Part shown: piece after piece, positions 52,490-60,681 of the stretch | Numbering within the stretch: position 1 is the stretch's first letter | Layout of the letters: every line of letters starts with the position of its first letter | From: Brasilonema sp. UFV-L1 | GTDB taxonomy: Bacteria > Cyanobacteriota > Cyanobacteriia > Cyanobacteriales > Nostocaceae | Assembly (NCBI RefSeq): GCF_012912105.1 | Contig: NZ_QMEA01000018.1 | Coordinates: 1 to 64,000, forward strand | Length of the DNA: 64,000 bases | Direction: 5' to 3' | The notes under the pieces: model-generated | Database searches by the model: none | The model's input: only the letters and a program-made list of their open reading frames with translations | Told to the model about the DNA's origin: nothing | Translations under genes and position numbers: made by a program

Positions 52490-53497
52490 TCATTGACATT
52501 TCTCGCCAGTTGATAAAGCCAACTGAATGGCAGCAATTCTCCCTTTCAAAATCGATATACTGCTGGAATCTATTCTGAAATGAAAAACCATTATTTTTTC
52601 TGACTGAGGACTACACTGACGTACATATTTTTCAACTCGTTTGTCAACGCAAACAACATCAAATTCTGACAAAAATTGAGGATTTTTCTGAAGATTATCT
52701 AAATCTAGAGTTTGAAAAATTATATGAGAAATACCAGCCAACTCCAGCATCCGTTTGATTTCTTCACTATCCGCTTTTGACCGACTCACAACTAGCATCT
52801 TTGTGTGACGAGGTTTTGACGAAATCTGTGTCAGAAGTTGTATATCTGGCTTGAGATTAACTGTAATGACTTCCTGTTCGGGAGAAGATAATTGAATAAC
52901 TTCCGATTGATATTCTGCTGTCGTAATTATAATATGAGCAGTCAACAATTCCTTCAAAACTGTTGGCTCATGAGCTTTGAAATCTTCCAAGCTGATTCTT
53001 AATACAGGAAGTCCTATTTCTAATTGAATGGCTTCATATGCATCTATATCATGTTGGAAGCATTCTATAAATACTAACTTTAAAGGGTATGGTTGATGCT
53101 GACTCAATCTCACAGCTTGTGCGTATGCAGCCACACCGAATTCAGATGGAGATAATCCGACTGTTGCTGCAGCACTAAAGGCTTGACTTAGCAGATTGTA
53201 AAATTCCTTGTGGATAATAATATCTTGTACAGCTTGGGTGTGAGCAACAAAAGTTCCTTTCCCTCTAGTTGCTACCAGATAACCAGATTCAATTAAAAAG
53301 TTATAAACTGCAGCAATCGTGTTGTGATTGACTCCTAAATGTTTGGCTAATTGAGTCACAGTTGGTAAAGTATTACCTGGCTGTAGTTCTCCAATAGCGA
53401 TTAGTAATTTAATCTGTTCAACAATCTGAGCATTAATTGTTATCGGTGCTGAGTTATCAATAGTAATTGGAAGCCAAACGGGAACAGAGAATACCAT
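52490..53497 (-). CDS. GntR-family transcriptional regulator
   Basis: A protein of 335 residues. The N-terminal winged helix reads INAQIVEQIKLLIAIGELQP, LPTVTQLAKHLGVNHNTIAA and VYNFLIESGYLVATRGKGTF, the GntR signature, with an effector domain after residue 90 (FGVAAYAQAVRLSQHQPYPL and later). The short linker and N-terminal type suggest the YtrA/HutC side of the family. It is opposite in direction to hyp genes and divergent from the FAD monooxygenase gene, which is its likely target. A perfect inverted repeat lies in the gap between them. Confidence 0.87.
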   Translation of the reverse strand: MVFSVPVWLPITIDNSAPITINAQIVEQIKLLIAIGELQPGNTLPTVTQLAKHLGVNHNTIAAVYNFLIESGYLVATRGKGTFVAHTQAVQDIIIHKEFYNLLSQAFSAAATVGLSPSEFGVAAYAQAVRLSQHQPYPLKLVFIECFQHDIDAYEAIQLEIGLPVLRISLEDFKAHEPTVLKELLTAHIIITTAEYQSEVIQLSSPEQEVITVNLKPDIQLLTQISSKPRHTKMLVVSRSKADSEEIKRMLELAGISHIIFQTLDLDNLQKNPQFLSEFDVVCVDKRVEKYVRQCSPQSEKIMVFHFRIDSSSISILKGRIAAIQLALSTGEKCQ

Positions 53498-53561
53498 ATG
53501 GATAGACAGAAGTGATTACGAATTATCCTTCATCGGTGAGTTGACTGGTATTGATATTATA

Positions 53562-53581
53562 CTGTTTTAGTAAAAAAACAG
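53562..53581. promoter_or_regulatory. Inverted repeat between gntR and the monooxygenase gene
   Basis: CTGTTTT (53562-53568), six bases, AAAACAG (53575-53581) is a perfect 7-bp inverted repeat in the 188-bp divergent region, a plausible operator for the GntR protein. It lies 65 bp before one start and 104 bp before the other. Confidence 0.45.
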
Positions 53582-53685
53582 ATTATCCAGGACAGAATTC
53601 TTCTGAGTTGTTGAGTTCTTTGTTGGTCACTTTCAATGGTAGAGTCAAACCTGTAGACTTTGACCAAGTGACATAAACTCTACAG

Positions 53686-54909
53686 ATGCATCTCCATGCA
53701 AGTCAAAGCGGACATCCACAACAGAACTCACGACGCCCTCGCGTCCTTATTGTAGGTGGTTCAATGGGTGGTTTATGTGCAGGGTTAGCGCTGCATTGTA
53801 TCGGTTGTGATGTAGAAATTTTTGAACGCGCCTCCTACCAAGAGATAACGCTTACCCCTGGTGGTGTGCAAAGTCGCGGTGCTGGTTTGATTGTGCAGAT
53901 GGAAATCAATCGGTTTCTTGCAGAACATAATATTACGACAGCACAAGCACTGGGTGTGACTTCGTGGAAGAGACAATACATAACTGGAGATGGAACCATA
54001 ATTTGGGAAGAATCAACACCTCAACTCATGACTTCTTGGGATATCCTGTATCGTCAACTGCGGAAAGTTTTCCCAGAGGAACGTTATCATCAAGGCAACA
54101 ATGTCATTGGTTTTGAGCAGAATGACGACTGCGTGGTGGTGCATTTTGAAGACGAACGGGAAGAAAAATGTGATTTACTCATTGGGGCTGACGGTATTGA
54201 TTCAACGATACGTCAGCAACTGATACTAAATGCTATGCCTCAGTATGCAGGCTATGTTGCATGGCGAGGACTAATAGATGAAAATGTTCTTTCATCAGAC
54301 GTTGCAAAATTCTTTGCCGATAAATTCACCTTCTTTAACGGACCAAGCATGCAAGCTTTATGCTATCTGGTACCCGGACCAAACGGGGAGTTAGACGAAG
54401 GAAAACGCCGCCTCAACTGGCTTTGGTACTTTAATGTCCCAGATGGCGAACAGTTGAATGCAGTCATGACTAACCACCAAGGACAACTACGAAAATTTTT
54501 CATGCCTCAAGGAGAGGTTCGCCAAGAAGTTGTCCAACAGATGAGAGTATTAGCAAAGACATATTTACCAGAAATTTTTCAATATCTATTTGAACTGACA
54601 GAGAAACCCTTTATTCAACCCATCTACGACTTATCTGTACCACGTATGGTTTTTGGACGGGTATGTTTAATTGGCGATGCTGCATTTGTCGTTCGTCCTC
54701 ACACGGCCGCAGGGACTTCTAAAGCTGTGACAAATGCTATTGAACTCGCGCAAGAGTTACAGGAATCTGGCGGTGATGTGATAGGGGCGCTAGAAAAATG
54801 GGAACCAATTCAGTTAGCGATGGGGAATTACCTTAAGGCTTTGGGAATTACTCTGGGAAATCGTTCTAGATTAGGTCACCCCCTCCGGGGAATTCAAAAT
54901 TCGTCTTGA
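53686..54909 (+). CDS. FAD-dependent aromatic monooxygenase
   Basis: A protein of 407 residues. The FAD-binding Rossmann motif is VLIVGGSMGGLCAGLAL at residue 20, with GADGIDSTIR and GDAAFVVRPHTAAGTSKAV later, the DG and GD motifs of flavin hydroxylases. Closest remembered types are 2,6-dihydroxypyridine and related N-heterocycle hydroxylases. With a tautomerase and a GntR regulator next to it, an aromatic degradation step is plausible. The C-terminus (GIQNSS) is read from a dispersed repeat, so the natural tail has been replaced or extended. It splits hypD from hypE. Confidence 0.87.
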   Translation: MHLHASQSGHPQQNSRRPRVLIVGGSMGGLCAGLALHCIGCDVEIFERASYQEITLTPGGVQSRGAGLIVQMEINRFLAEHNITTAQALGVTSWKRQYITGDGTIIWEESTPQLMTSWDILYRQLRKVFPEERYHQGNNVIGFEQNDDCVVVHFEDEREEKCDLLIGADGIDSTIRQQLILNAMPQYAGYVAWRGLIDENVLSSDVAKFFADKFTFFNGPSMQALCYLVPGPNGELDEGKRRLNWLWYFNVPDGEQLNAVMTNHQGQLRKFFMPQGEVRQEVVQQMRVLAKTYLPEIFQYLFELTEKPFIQPIYDLSVPRMVFGRVCLIGDAAFVVRPHTAAGTSKAVTNAIELAQELQESGGDVIGALEKWEPIQLAMGNYLKALGITLGNRSRLGHPLRGIQNSS

Positions 54910-54970
54910 AAAGTTTGCTACGGAGGGAAACCCTCCTGGCAACTTTTCGCAAAATTCAAAATTCAAAATT
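54891..54970 (+). repeat. Dispersed palindromic repeat at the 3' end of the monooxygenase gene
   Basis: The 72 bases at 54891-54962 are identical to the hypF insert (48818-48889), with the GGAGGG/CCCTCC hairpin and flanking ATTCAAA heptamers. The monooxygenase stop codon lies within it at 54907-54909. Confidence 0.9.
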
Positions 54971-55017
54971 ATCAATTCCACGGATGAATCCGCTAAAATA
55001 ATCAAACAGAATTTAGA

Positions 55018-56121
55018 ATGAACTTTTCCAATTCTCACTCAGCACAGCATTCCTTATTTCAAAAAATCGAAAAAGTTCGCCGTCATCGAGGGAAAGTGCG
55101 AGACACTCATATCACCCTCGCGCATGGTAGCGGTGGCAAAGCAATGCGTGATTTAATTGATGATATCTTTGTCCAGAATTTTGATAATTATACTCTGTCT
55201 CAATTAGAAGACCAAGCCAGTTTTGATTTGGCAAGTTTTATAAAACAGGGAGACAGACTTGCTTTTACAACAGATTCTTATGTTGTAGATCCGTTATTTT
55301 TTCCGGGTGGTGATATTGGAACATTAGCCATCAATGGTACGGTTAATGATTTAGCAATGAGTGGTGCCAAACCGTTATATCTTAGCTGCGGTGTCATTTT
55401 AGAAGAAGGACTTGCTGTAGAAACTTTACGGCGTGTTGCCCAAAGTATGCAAGCTGCTGCTCAAAAAGCTGGTGTAAAAGTTGTGACTGGTGACACAAAA
55501 GTTGTCCATCGCGGTGCGGCAGATAAATTGTTTATTAATACTTCTGGTATTGGTGTTATTCCAACAGGAGTAAATATTTCTGCCCACAATATTCAACCAG
55601 GAGATGCAGTCATTATTAATGGTGAGTTGGGCAATCATGGTACAGCAATTTTAATTGCCCGTGGAGAATTGGCATTAGATACTGATATTGAAAGCGACTG
55701 TCAGCCGTTGAATGGTTTAGTTGAAACTATCCTAAATGTCTGTCCTAATATTCATGCTATGCGGGATGCAACACGCGGTGGTTTAGCCACAGTGTTAAAT
55801 GAATTTGCTCTGGGTTCTGGTGTGGGAATTCGCTTAGATGAGCAATCTATCCCAGTGCGTGAAGAAGTCAAAGGTGTTTGTGAACTTTTAGGTTTAGATC
55901 CATTGTATCTGGCAAATGAAGGTAAGTTCGTAGTTGTAGTAGGACAAGAAAATGCTGACACTGTTGTCTCCGCAATGAAATCTCACCCAGCTGGAAAAGA
56001 TGCTTGTATTATCGGTGAAGTGATTCCTTCACCTGCTGGTGTTGTCTTTTTAAAAACTGCTTTTGGTACAGAACGTATTGTCGATATGCTTGTTGGCGAT
56101 CAATTACCAAGAATTTGTTAA
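55018..56121 (+). CDS. hypE: Hydrogenase maturation protein HypE
   Basis: A protein of 367 residues. Motifs: LAHGSGGKAMRDLIDDIF, FTTDSYVVDPLFFPGGDIG, LAINGTVNDLAMSGA and the C-terminal cysteine in PRIC, which is carbamoylated by HypF and dehydrated to thiocyanate. The last four residues PRIC are the functional tail and are intact. It is 108 bp after the monooxygenase gene and follows the repeat, so its promoter may have changed. An ATP-binding AIR-synthase fold is expected. The downstream gap separates it from hypA. Confidence 0.96.
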   Translation: MNFSNSHSAQHSLFQKIEKVRRHRGKVRDTHITLAHGSGGKAMRDLIDDIFVQNFDNYTLSQLEDQASFDLASFIKQGDRLAFTTDSYVVDPLFFPGGDIGTLAINGTVNDLAMSGAKPLYLSCGVILEEGLAVETLRRVAQSMQAAAQKAGVKVVTGDTKVVHRGAADKLFINTSGIGVIPTGVNISAHNIQPGDAVIINGELGNHGTAILIARGELALDTDIESDCQPLNGLVETILNVCPNIHAMRDATRGGLATVLNEFALGSGVGIRLDEQSIPVREEVKGVCELLGLDPLYLANEGKFVVVVGQENADTVVSAMKSHPAGKDACIIGEVIPSPAGVVFLKTAFGTERIVDMLVGDQLPRIC

Positions 56122-56476
56122 TTTTTGGACTTGGAACAAAAAGTAATGGTTCGCGTGTGCTTTGGCTTTGTTGGCGAAATATTTCTTAATATTAGGAATC
56201 TTACGAAAAACCCATGAAGACAGCTGAATGGCTTCGTGTTTATATCCTTCGAGTAGCATCTTGATGGCGATCGCGTAGCGGCAACTTCTGCATCGCCCGT
56301 TAAACTTCCCGCGTGTCTTGATTGTTCTCTATGAACTTAGATAATAATTCCGTCCAAATCATTACACCTTATATTTAATCACAATTAATACTATAGTATT
56401 TTCTCACAAATCATTTAGGATTGCTATAAGTGTGGGTTTGCATTATAACGTCCAATAAAATTATTAGGAGTTTTGA
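56122..56476. other. Gap between hypE and the small hypothetical gene
   Basis: No confident gene. A minus-strand frame about 56118-56330 is open but lacks a start and a ribosome binding site. GCGATCGC occurs at 56268-56275 and GATTGCTATA at 56420-56429, the latter like the ends of the repeat near 10482. AGGAG precedes the next gene. Confidence 0.45.
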
Positions 56477-56824
56477 ATGACAACTGGCTTTAGGTTTGAG
56501 ATTTACGCAATCAAAAAAACGACTGACTATAAATTAATTAAAAACGTTGAACAAGTACAAAAAATTTTGGATAACTTAAAGAAAGATTCGCTTTGGGGTT
56601 GGTGTGAGGTTGTAGTTAAGGTGTACTTTGATAAATTTACAGAACAGGCATCACTAGCGGATGCGTCGTATGCATCGGAAGAAGATTTTAAATCAAGTCC
56701 AGAGTATGAATTTCTCAAGGAAAGAGCAATTGAGGAATTACGAATCTATTTCGATTTTGTACTAAAAACGCTTGCGGTCAGAACAGAAGAATATTATCAA
56801 AATATAGGTAAAGAAAATCCCTAA
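56477..56824 (+). CDS. Hypothetical protein inserted between hypE and hypA
   Basis: A protein of 115 residues with a good ribosome binding site (AGGAG, 9 bases before the ATG). Soluble, helical and charged: FEIYAIKKTTDYKLIKNVEQ, VVVKVYFDKFTEQASLADAS and a C-terminal FLKERAIEELRIYFDFVLKT. No family recognised. Its place inside the hyp cluster is unusual and may be a later insertion. Confidence 0.7.
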   Translation: MTTGFRFEIYAIKKTTDYKLIKNVEQVQKILDNLKKDSLWGWCEVVVKVYFDKFTEQASLADASYASEEDFKSSPEYEFLKERAIEELRIYFDFVLKTLAVRTEEYYQNIGKENP

Positions 56825-57041
56825 TTGTAAATTTTCTTAGCTTCTAGTCGTTTGACTCAGTTTGAAAAATCATTGAGATTATTTATGATGAATGAATTGA
56901 TTTTTGCGTATAATAATCTATGCGAATTTCCTCTTTTGTGTCCAAAGTTCAATAATTTAAAATTTTGTTAAATCTGGTACGTTACACTCCGAAAACTGAC
57001 TCTACCATTGAAGATTGATTAAGCTTTCCCTCAGCACTTCA

Positions 57042-57383
57042 ATGCATGAATTAGGAATTACTCAAAATATTGTGGCTATTGTAGCTGAATATGCCAATGG
57101 TACACAAGTCAAAAGAGTATTGTTAGAAATTGGTAAGCTTTCAGCTATTTTGCCAGAAGCAGTACAATTTTGTTTTGATATTTGTACTCAAGGCACTGTT
57201 TTAGAAGGAGCAAAGTTAGATATTTTAGAAACCCCAGGATTAGCAAAGTGTCGTCAATGCGGTGCCGAAATTCCTTTAGAAAAACCTTTTGGAAGCTGTC
57301 AATGTGGTAGCGTCCATCTGGATTTAATCGCTGGGGAAGAACTGAAAATTAAGGAAATAGAAATAGAGGAAGTATGTGTGTAA
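57042..57383 (+). CDS. hypA: Hydrogenase nickel incorporation protein HypA
   Basis: A protein of 113 residues starting MHELGITQNIV; the His directly after Met binds nickel, so the ATG at 57042 is right and upstream starts are not. The zinc site is CRQCGAEI...CQCG. HypA delivers nickel with HypB into HupL after the iron centre is in place. Its stop overlaps the hypB start by 10 bases, showing translational coupling. Confidence 0.96.
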   Translation: MHELGITQNIVAIVAEYANGTQVKRVLLEIGKLSAILPEAVQFCFDICTQGTVLEGAKLDILETPGLAKCRQCGAEIPLEKPFGSCQCGSVHLDLIAGEELKIKEIEIEEVCV

Positions 57384-58240
57384 CCTGTGGTTGTTCTGAT
57401 GATGCTGAAGTGAAAATGACTAATCCTGAAACAGGTGAAGTCGCAACAATGGACTCTCCAAATAATACCGACCATCACCATCACCATCATCATACTCATA
57501 CTTTACCAGATGGTACTGTCATTACTCATTCCCATAATCACGACCATTCCACTGAAGCATCTCAAATTCATGCCAAGGTACATGGCACAACTCTCGCTTT
57601 AGAGCATGATATCTTAGCAAAAAATAACCTGATAGCTGCTCAAAATAGAGGATGGTTTAAGGGTAGAAATATCCTCGCATTAAATCTGATGAGTTCTCCT
57701 GGTGCAGGAAAAACAACTCTCTTAACTCGAACTATCAATGATTTAAAGCATCAGTTGCCTATCAACGTTATTGAAGGCGACCAAGAAACAACAAATGATG
57801 CCAAAAAAATTCAAGAAACTGGCTGTAAAGTTGTCCAAATCAATACCGGAACAGGCTGTCATTTAGATGCAGCAATGGTGGAAAGAGGGTTACAACAACT
57901 CAATCCACCTCTCGATTCAGTGGTGATGATTGAGAATGTTGGCAATCTTGTTTGTCCAGCTTTATTTGATTTAGGAGAACTTTTTAAAGTCGTCATTCTC
58001 TCAGTCACGGAAGGAGAAGATAAGCCGATAAAATATCCTCATATCTTCCGCGCTAGTCAGGTGATGATTCTCACGAAAATAGATTTGCTACCTCATGTAC
58101 AATTTGACGTGCAGCGTTGCATAGAATACGCCAAGCAAGTGAATCCTCAAATTCAAGTTTTTCAGGTTTCTGCAATAACAGGAACAGGATTAGAGAATTG
58201 GTATGAGTGGCTATTAGATAACGTAGCCTTAACCACTTGA
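57374..58240 (+). CDS. hypB: Hydrogenase nickel incorporation GTPase HypB
   Basis: A protein of 288 residues. The N-terminus MCVTCGCSDD is the high-affinity nickel motif; a His-rich stretch (seven consecutive His around residue 36 and more to about 62) can store nickel. The G domain has SSPGAGKTTLL, EGDQETTNDA, NVGNLVCPA and LTKIDLLPH. GTP hydrolysis drives nickel transfer with HypA. Overlaps hypA; it is the last hyp gene and is followed by a MITE-like element. Confidence 0.96.
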   Translation: MCVTCGCSDDAEVKMTNPETGEVATMDSPNNTDHHHHHHHTHTLPDGTVITHSHNHDHSTEASQIHAKVHGTTLALEHDILAKNNLIAAQNRGWFKGRNILALNLMSSPGAGKTTLLTRTINDLKHQLPINVIEGDQETTNDAKKIQETGCKVVQINTGTGCHLDAAMVERGLQQLNPPLDSVVMIENVGNLVCPALFDLGELFKVVILSVTEGEDKPIKYPHIFRASQVMILTKIDLLPHVQFDVQRCIEYAKQVNPQIQVFQVSAITGTGLENWYEWLLDNVALTT

Positions 58241-58253
58241 TACACGTTCTAAC

Positions 58254-58435
58254 TACTCCTTTCCCGCCTTAAGATTACCTATCTTCTTTTTTTCTTCCTA
58301 TGCGCCAAGGGCGCACGCTGCGCGCTCCGTGTCCTATGCCCTGCGGGCACGCTACGCTAATGCGCCTATGTCCTGCGGACACGCTGCGCTAATGCGGTTC
58401 GTTAAATTAAGTATTCTTCTGATGGAAAGGGAGTA
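58254..58435 (+). repeat. MITE-like element, copy C (downstream of hypB)
   Basis: 182 bp from TACTCCT to GGGAGTA, with TAAGATTACCTATCTTC near one end and GGTTCGTTAAATTAAGTATT near the other, as in the copies at 42301 and 50441. The middle is larger because palindromic units such as GTGTCCTATGCCCTGCGGGC and TATGTCCTGCGGACACGC are tandemly inserted. No ORF. Confidence 0.8.
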
Positions 58436-58482
58436 ACAGTACTGGATAATGAAATTTTGCTGGTTTTTAAAAATCATCCCGC

Positions 58483-59043
58483 ATGGCTATCATTGCTGAA
58501 ACTGAACGCCTCATTATCCGTACCTGGATTCCAGAAGAAGATGCAGAACACGCGTTTCAAATTTATAGTGATCCTGAAGTCACCCGCTTTCTCATAACTA
58601 AAGTAGATAGCGTTGAAAGTTCATACAAATTACTCCAACGATGGATTGCAAAATCGCAGGAGTGGAACAATGGAACTGGCTTGTGGGCGATAAGCCGGAG
58701 GCTTGACGCTACGCGTATCGCACTCAAAGAAACTGGAGAAATTATTGGAACAATCATCCTCATCCAACTACGAGATGAGGATGAACAATTGACGCAGGAT
58801 TACGAAATTGGATGGCATCTCAAGAGAACTGTTTGGGGTAATGGGTATGCAACTGAAGCTGCAAAAGCAATCTTGGATTACGGATTTAAAACCTTAAAAC
58901 TCTCCGTCATCTATTCAATTGCTCGTTCTGAGAATACAGCTTCACTTAAGGTGATCCAAAGGTTAGGAATGACGCCAATAGGACGCACAAGCCAATACTA
59001 CAAAATGGAACTCGAAATGTTTAAATTAGAAGCAACTACTTAG
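58483..59043 (+). CDS. GNAT-family N-acetyltransferase (RimJ/RimL type)
   Basis: A protein of 186 residues: AETERLIIRTWIPEEDAEHA at the start, YEIGWHLKRTVWGNGYATEA as the acetyl-CoA binding block and SVIYSIARSENTASLKVIQR LGM near the end are typical of RimJ/RimL/DUF-like acetyltransferases. Residues about 69-79 (read from ISRRLDATRI) interrupt the usual WAI-LKETGEIIG and come from a palindromic DNA insert at 58687-58721, which keeps the frame. It acetylates an amino group of an unknown substrate. Confidence 0.87.
   Translation: MAIIAETERLIIRTWIPEEDAEHAFQIYSDPEVTRFLITKVDSVESSYKLLQRWIAKSQEWNNGTGLWAISRRLDATRIALKETGEIIGTIILIQLRDEDEQLTQDYEIGWHLKRTVWGNGYATEAAKAILDYGFKTLKLSVIYSIARSENTASLKVIQRLGMTPIGRTSQYYKMELEMFKLEATT
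58687..58721. repeat. Palindromic insert inside the acetyltransferase gene
   Basis: GCGATA (58687-58692) and TATCGC (58716-58721) enclose AGCC-GGA-GGCT and TGACGCTACGCG. The structure looks like a small palindromic repeat unit; it encodes about 10 residues not expected in the family. Confidence 0.55.
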
Positions 59044-59104
59044 ACAAAAACAACATTCAGTTGTTGAACATTATCTAACTAATTACTTTGGTCACTCAAG
59101 ACTG

Positions 59105-59476
59105 TTATAACCAATCTCGATAAGCCGATATTTCATTGACGCTAATTTCAAATGGTGTCCCCTTCCCAAATGGCGGATAAACCCGAATTCTAGCGCTACT
59201 GGCAAACCGTTCTAGCCTATTTCCAATTGGTGCAATGTTGCTGACGATATGCCAGTAAGTCACGATGTCAGGACAGTCAATGACCAGCATTATAGCGCCA
59301 GCTTCTGAGGTAATATACCACTGACAACTAGACAACAATGCTCGTGTTATCTGGTCGCATGCTTCAAAAAAGCATCTACCAGTGGAATGTTCGAGTTGCG
59401 ATCGCAGTATTTTATCTAAGTGCGTCGCTTCTGTTGAAGGTAAATCATCTGGAGGAAGGAAGGGTTTATTTTTCAT
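59105..59476 (-). CDS. Hypothetical protein
   Basis: A protein of 123 residues, soluble, with a short N-terminal polar tail, a helix (THLDKILRSQLEHSTGRCFF) and a beta-rich part (AIMLVIDCPDIVTYWHIVSN, ARIRVYPPFGKGTPFEISVN). Such proteins recur in filamentous cyanobacteria, but I know no function. It follows the gene at 59532 on the same strand by 55 bp and may share its transcript. Confidence 0.65.
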   Translation of the reverse strand: MKNKPFLPPDDLPSTEATHLDKILRSQLEHSTGRCFFEACDQITRALLSSCQWYITSEAGAIMLVIDCPDIVTYWHIVSNIAPIGNRLERFASSARIRVYPPFGKGTPFEISVNEISAYRDWL

Positions 59477-59531
59477 AGGAACCCCTTCAGGTTATGAGTG
59501 AGTTTAGAAAAAGTTGCGTGTACGATTCTTC

Positions 59532-59867
59532 TTATGTTGTCACCCAATGCAAATCTAACCACAAACGTGGATATATATGCTTGAGCTTCGACATTGGATC
59601 GCGTAGCAGTCGCGTTGCGTTGAGGAAAACAACCTGAACTAGCCCCATATTTTCTGCTATTTCTCTCAAAACTTCTTTGTGAGTTTGCACATAGGGCATC
59701 ATTTTTTCAGAGCAATAAATTCCTACATATCGCAAGCGTTTAGGAGGTCGTCCCCAATAAGAGGAAATCACTTTCACATAACAGTCGTCTAGTAATTCTC
59801 CTACTTTTGGGTAATAGTGAATGACGACCCTCATGAATTCTTGTGCTAGGATTTCTTCACTAATCAT
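59532..59867 (-). CDS. Hypothetical protein
   Basis: A protein of 111 residues starting MISEEILAQEFMRVVIHYYP, with aromatic and basic stretches (YWGRPPKRLRYVGIYC, LRDPMSKLKHIYPRLWLDLH). No membrane segment or known motif. Near 59600 the DNA reads GCGTAGCAGTCGCGTTGCG, a repeat-like palindromic stretch inside the frame, so part of the C-terminal region may be repeat-derived. Probably co-transcribed with the next gene. Confidence 0.6.
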   Translation of the reverse strand: MISEEILAQEFMRVVIHYYPKVGELLDDCYVKVISSYWGRPPKRLRYVGIYCSEKMMPYVQTHKEVLREIAENMGLVQVVFLNATRLLRDPMSKLKHIYPRLWLDLHWVTT

Positions 59868-60030
59868 GACAAACTATTATTTTGTAGGGATTGTCACATC
59901 ATTTAATATAACATACCTTTGTGATATTTCTAGGAAAACATATCCTAATTTATTCTAAAATTAAAGTTTGACCTTGATCAGAATATTTCATATTTTTTCG
60001 TGAGTCATCTTAATTTAATAGCTTTATATA

Positions 60031-60067
60031 AAAAGTGTAGAGTAGACAATGCCTACTCTACACTTTT
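60031..60067 (-). terminator. Perfect 15-bp hairpin, terminator of the three-gene operon
   Basis: AAAAGTGTAGAGTAG (60031-60045) pairs perfectly with CTACTCTACACTTTT (60053-60067) across a 7-base loop. On the minus strand the stem ends in TTTTTATATAAA, so it can stop transcripts from the genes at 60367-61366; the A/T stem ends would also work on the plus strand. Confidence 0.75.
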
Positions 60068-60120
60068 CGTTGTCCAATAAAGGAAGATGAGTCAAATTTT
60101 AAACAAAACTCATCATTGTT

Positions 60121-60170
60121 GAAGAATTCAGAATTCAGAAGCGGAGCCTCTGATGCTCCGCCTCCGGTCA
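60121..60170 (-). repeat. Second copy of the CGGAGC/GCTCCG repeat
   Basis: Reverse complement of the unit at 23584-23639: GAATTCAGAAGCGGAGC, spacer, GCTCCGCCTCCGGTCA. The spacer differs between copies while the arms pair, as expected for a palindromic repeat. Confidence 0.7.
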
Positions 60171-60366
60171 AAATGCAATGAGTGGGAAATTCAAACCCGC
60201 TACTAATTGTAGACCACCCTTTTCACAATTTTGTGGGGGTATTAAACCCATTTGTTCAACCGAGCGTCGCACAGCACTTATACTGAATTATGACGACTGA
60301 CGCCTCTATTTTTTCTTATTAATCTTGCACAGTTATCGTGACAATTGTAGTTTTCAACTATCTTTT

Positions 60367-60678
60367 CTATCGGGCATTACGCTCTGATAGCAACACTTCT
60401 GCCACTAGAACTGGTAAATCATCAAGGTCAACATATCCTTGAGAACCACGGATAGGTGAAATAAAAGTATAATCTGGATCGCAAGCTGCAGTGTCGTAAA
60501 CTTGGATATACCACCTATCAGGAAATCCTGCGACAGCAAGTTCCACAACGTACCAACTTTGACCAATCAAGCGAGAGTTAACAATGATAAACCATTGTCT
60601 GTCTTCTTCTGACATATTCCACTCAGCCATGAGGAATTCTAACGCTATATTTCCCGCGTCAGTTGCAGTCAATAACAT
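60367..60678 (-). CDS. Hypothetical protein, last gene of a three-gene operon
   Basis: A protein of 103 residues: ATDAGNIALEFLMAEWNMSE then a beta-rich part with WFIIVNSRLIGQSWYVVELA and WYIQVYDTAACDPDYTFISP. It looks like a small NTF2- or cystatin-like fold seen in cyanobacterial hypotheticals, without a named domain. It starts 3 bp after the stop of the gene at 60682, so it is certainly in the same operon. Confidence 0.7.
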   Translation of the reverse strand: MLLTATDAGNIALEFLMAEWNMSEEDRQWFIIVNSRLIGQSWYVVELAVAGFPDRWYIQVYDTAACDPDYTFISPIRGSQGYVDLDDLPVLVAEVLLSERNAR

Positions 60679-60681
60679 TAT

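Larger units (their letters stand above)
59868..60366. other. Gap with a terminator and a dispersed repeat
   Basis: No gene is seen. It contains the long hairpin at 60031-60067 and, at 60121-60170, the reverse complement of the repeat at 23584 (AGAAGCGGAGC...GCTCCGCCTCCGGTCA). The rest is AT-rich. Confidence 0.6.

Noticed and set aside
56118-56330. Open minus-strand frame resembling a gene remnant between hypE and the next gene
   Set aside because: No start codon or ribosome binding site, contains a HIP1 octamer, and I could not link it to any family.
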